Shown here in pieces: positions 14,901 to 16,131 of a DNA stretch of 16,131 nucleotides. Under the pieces are notes generated by a model. It was given only the letters and a program-made list of their open reading frames with translations, ran no database searches and was not told where the DNA came from. The position numbers and the translations under genes were made by a program. Source of the DNA: an uncultured Bacilli bacterium (GTDB taxonomy: Bacteria > Bacillota_I > Bacilli_A > RF39 > UBA660); assembly GCA_947631285.1 (NCBI GenBank), contig CANRKS010000015.1, forward strand, positions 1-16,131, given 5' to 3'. The first letter of the stretch is position 1. Each line of letters begins with the position of its first letter.

Positions 14901-15992
14901 GGTTAAAGAAAGAGTAATTGCCATTTCTTTATATAAATCCCCATCTTCAGGAAGAGCAAAATCTTCTCTATATTCATTAAATAAATCTTTTAATAATCTT
15001 AAAGAAGTTACATAGTTACCATCAGGCTTTCCTCCCAGTAAATATAACTCTAAAGTATCTTTATCTTGAAATAATTCTTCTACAATATTACGATAATCTT
15101 CACTATAATTAAATAAAGCTTGTAATATATCATAACCTATTCTTTCAACAAATTCTTTCTTTAAAATAGTTAGATCATATTCTTCTAAATTAGAGAAATC
15201 TCCCTTAGCAATATCATCTTTATATTCATTAATTTCTTTAGTATATTCAGATACTTTACTAATTATTGGATATTCTTTAAATTCACTAACATAGCCTTCT
15301 TTAACAAATTTAGCATCAGCATAAACGGCATCATCATGCCAATGACTATACCAAGAATCACCATTTTCATTGGCATATAATCTTAAATATTTAATTTTGG
15401 TTTTAGCACTATCATCGGCGTCTTCATTTTCTTTATTATATAAACTTATTTTAACATAATCAGCTTTATCCCAACCTTTTTTTAATTGGGAAGAATAAGC
15501 AGTTTGCCAAACTTCACCATCCATTGATGTAAAAATAGTAAAATAAACTCCACTGTTATAATAGGTAGATGTTTGGGCAGCATCAACACCAACATAAGCT
15601 TCAAAATAATCATAAGGTAGATTTGATACATCATAAATAATGTCAGAAGTAGCCCAAGCAGAAACCCCTTTAATAAAGGTTTTTGCTTCATTTTTACCAT
15701 CTTCATCTAAATCTAAATTAACTGTAATAAGACCACTGCCATTATTTTTATCTTTGCGAAAATAATAACCATTTTCCACATATGATCTTTCTTCTATATA
15801 GTCATAATCAGATAGATATAAAAGATTATCAGTATCATATGGTAGTTCAGATGCCATAGCTAAATATTTAGCTTCGCCATCATTTTCTAAAGCCCGATAA
15901 TAAGTGCGCACAGATAAAAACATGCCAAGAACAACTAGGCCAAACATTAAACTTACGATTGTTTTCTTTATTTTATTTGGTAATTTCATCAT
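11988..15992 (-). CDS. Large membrane-anchored surface protein: NPCBM, transglutaminase-like core, F5/8C and Ig-like domains
   Basis: This 1334-residue protein starts with a membrane helix or uncleaved signal (about residues 11-29). Residues about 105-230 resemble an NPCBM carbohydrate-binding domain (GVSAWATSDIIYDVS, FEAYVGVD, MDGEVW). A helical region leads to a transglutaminase-like core with C523 (EEGSVCGGLSKTG), H549 (SQPGHAAYIYM) and D569 (YWELYNDVSGWG), in Cys-His-Asp order. Beta domains follow at about 745-910. An F5/8C (CBM32-like) domain is at about 920-1067 and an Ig-like domain at about 1068-1142 (NNHGSDIYVFDKNGSFTFEF). Then come EPGFE-type repeats (1151-1169), a linker of Asn, Ser and acidic residues (about 1170-1295) and a C-terminal helix (1302-1323) with a basic tail. 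No LPxTG-like motif precedes the helix, so it is membrane-anchored. AGAGGTG lies about 8 nt before ATG 15992. The likely role is binding and modifying host or mucus glycoproteins; the substrate is unknown. Confidence 0.8.
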   Translation of the reverse strand: MMKLPNKIKKTIVSLMFGLVVLGMFLSVRTYYRALENDGEAKYLAMASELPYDTDNLLYLSDYDYIEERSYVENGYYFRKDKNNGSGLITVNLDLDEDGKNEAKTFIKGVSAWATSDIIYDVSNLPYDYFEAYVGVDAAQTSTYYNSGVYFTIFTSMDGEVWQTAYSSQLKKGWDKADYVKISLYNKENEDADDSAKTKIKYLRLYANENGDSWYSHWHDDAVYADAKFVKEGYVSEFKEYPIISKVSEYTKEINEYKDDIAKGDFSNLEEYDLTILKKEFVERIGYDILQALFNYSEDYRNIVEELFQDKDTLELYLLGGKPDGNYVTSLRLLKDLFNEYREDFALPEDGDLYKEMAITLSLTHSANVGTWISGAPEDPDDPNGSNALDRYLIFKKLYKAGKLDNDIFKNLSVEEMRFIMNNIIDDEEIIWLNDYTRVNNSKNPYTYINYQFGYDYTLDKYYDPARESEWNNKKHGKLEYGYHFSDGEYFKDTQNFIRSDYNITYQKGYPKLWIVFEEGSVCGGLSKTGSNIQGSYGIPSSVVSQPGHAAYIYMALKNGEKYWELYNDVSGWGLSGKTEKLSVRMPNGWGDGSYVGSYPASYILLAQAALNDLDNYNKAEKILMTVDAFSDNSIKEAIYEAALEVQDINFDAWLGLINVYADKGASDVDFYSLAERIVSKLKHYPLPMDDLLKLIQSKMKTDTYKVNIANLIEATLTEVKSLPDSEYIQAGAARQVATYLLDSHEVMATFSFDGEEADTIKLNDKIISKGAVWQYSLDSLRWSDKVEGLTHKLDADEVNMIHEETEILVKITGDNESVYEVEIERARLAPEISYSDRDNTINIDVENGNNKKNGYKKDAVEWKLATDGDDAWQKISEVEPKLEGNKNIEIRVGRHDNFLASEPMTLEFTAIGESDEYLYVNASKLNVYKVSSEEKGRSENQDANNVLDDDLGTVWHTYWDGSDHDRYIVLGMDEPTLISALEYIPRQSSTNGIVTKAEVYVSMTGEDDDWTLVEASNSLDWAVNKNAKYAVFKEPVLTKYVKLVGVECAGDGRSFMSAASINLFENASARTIPTAEVEYSTMEETTGSVTATLVKASKNITITNNHGSDIYVFDKNGSFTFEFVDDYGNKGEVTATVTWIKEKSSETPSDPGFEEPGFDEPGIEDPGKEEEKTPSEPEQDKNTQEDNNNNDQSNSNNNNSNSSNNSSSNNNSSSKPNSNGNSSNNSSNSNNNNYYEEENNSNNNNFQDDDNSNGEYYPNADNNEDGIINKGTTKAKKMQEALNRDYENNQDNANVWLSPKMIALYVVGSLVLATSIILIITYNNGTKKYKYHK
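12250..12433 (-). repeat. AAT/AGT-rich trinucleotide tract coding an Asn/Ser linker
   Basis: On the coding strand this stretch is made almost only of AAT, AAC, AGT and AGC codons, giving residues about 1187-1248 with runs of 2-4 Asn between Ser. It is an imperfect trinucleotide repeat in frame, so length changes by whole codons would keep the protein intact. It acts as a flexible spacer between the Ig-like domain and the membrane anchor. Confidence 0.7.
12486..12542 (-). repeat. EPGFE-type pentapeptide repeats
   Basis: Residues 1151-1169 read as four tandem copies of (E/D)PG(F/I/K)(E/D), coded by 15-bp near-repeats. They form a proline-rich stalk at the wall-spanning part of the protein. Confidence 0.65.
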
Positions 15993-16018
15993 AATAACCC
16001 CACCTCTTTATGCGAAAT

Positions 16019-16047
16019 ATTATATATTATTGTTTCTAATTTTGCAA
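16019..16047 (-). promoter_or_regulatory. Promoter of the 1334-residue surface protein gene
   Basis: On the minus strand TTGCAA (16047-16042) is followed after 17 bp by TATAAT (16024-16019). The leader would be about 20 nt and contains the strong AGAGGTGGGG ribosome binding site. Confidence 0.7.
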
Positions 16048-16057
16048 TCCAAAATAT

Positions 16058-16131
16058 CTATGTTAGACCATATTGATTATCATTCCAATAATCCATAAAT
16101 AAATAAGAAGTATTAGGATAATCTCTAATAG
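16058..16131 (-). CDS. C-terminal end of an unidentified gene (cut by the right edge)
   Basis: An open minus-strand frame enters from the right edge and ends at TAG 16060-16058. Its last 23 residues read IRDYPNTSYLFMDYWNDNQY and then GLT. The composition is protein-like for this genome and matches the strand of its neighbours. The stop lies only 11 bp above the -35 box of the next gene and no terminator hairpin is visible, so read-through is possible. The fragment is too short to identify. Confidence 0.5.
   Translation of the reverse strand, partial: IRDYPNTSYLFMDYWNDNQYGLT

Noticed and set aside
1..16131. CRISPR array, retron, transposase, integrase, tRNA or rRNA
   Set aside because: No regularly spaced repeats, no reverse transcriptase or recombinase motifs, and no tRNA- or rRNA-like conserved stretches were seen in either strand.

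Overview
The window comes from an AT-rich bacterium (roughly 30% G+C by eye) of the Bacillota type, most likely an uncultured gut member of Bacilli or a Mollicutes-like relative. Evidence for this is the strong AGAGGTG-type ribosome binding sites, SigA-like promoters, U-tailed terminators, a Bacillota-type MiaB with an N-terminal extension, a SipW/TasA-type secreted protein, a sortase-type sorting signal and NPCBM/F5-8C surface modules. TGA works as a stop (ends of the genes at 1178-3190 and 3812-4771) and tryptophan is TGG, so the standard bacterial code applies and not the Mycoplasma code.

Layout. (i) 1-66: the first codons of a SipW-dependent secreted protein, minus strand, running off the left edge, with its full promoter and leader at 67-190. 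(ii) 192-3725: a three-gene minus-strand operon (small membrane-anchored protein; solute-binding-like sensor with a degenerate GGDEF domain; YihY-family membrane protein) with a promoter at 3697-3725 and terminator hairpins at 269-308 and 192-218. (iii) 3686-5836: a divergent plus-strand pair, translationally coupled, of a putative Cys-His-Asp (transglutaminase/papain-like) protein and a family 2 glycosyltransferase. It ends in a terminator shared with the convergent miaB. (iv) 5820-7440: miaB with a long leader that may fold into a structured RNA. (v) 7481-11200: two secreted surface proteins, a 574-residue SipW-type protein and a beta-helix protein with a C-terminal NPQTS sorting signal. (vi) 11247-11954: a PF06541-type membrane protein. 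(vii) 11966-16047: a 1334-residue membrane-anchored surface protein with carbohydrate-binding modules around a transglutaminase-like core. (viii) 16058-16131: the C-terminal end of another minus-strand gene, cut by the window edge.

The most interesting signal is in the DNA that drives the SipW-type proteins. Two separate loci (1-190 and 9180-9358) share a nearly identical promoter/leader cassette. Each has a consensus TTGACA and TATAAT separated by a 16-bp spacer that contains a run of exactly nine G (C on the plus strand). A G9 run between -35 and -10 in such an AT-rich genome is the classic design of a slipped-strand phase-variable promoter. Below the promoter, both copies also keep a hairpin lodged between the Shine-Dalgarno sequence and the start codon, and above it both keep an imperfect palindrome. 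Together this looks like a reusable ON/OFF expression module for a surface-protein family. That function is inferred; the tracts, spacing and duplication are read directly.
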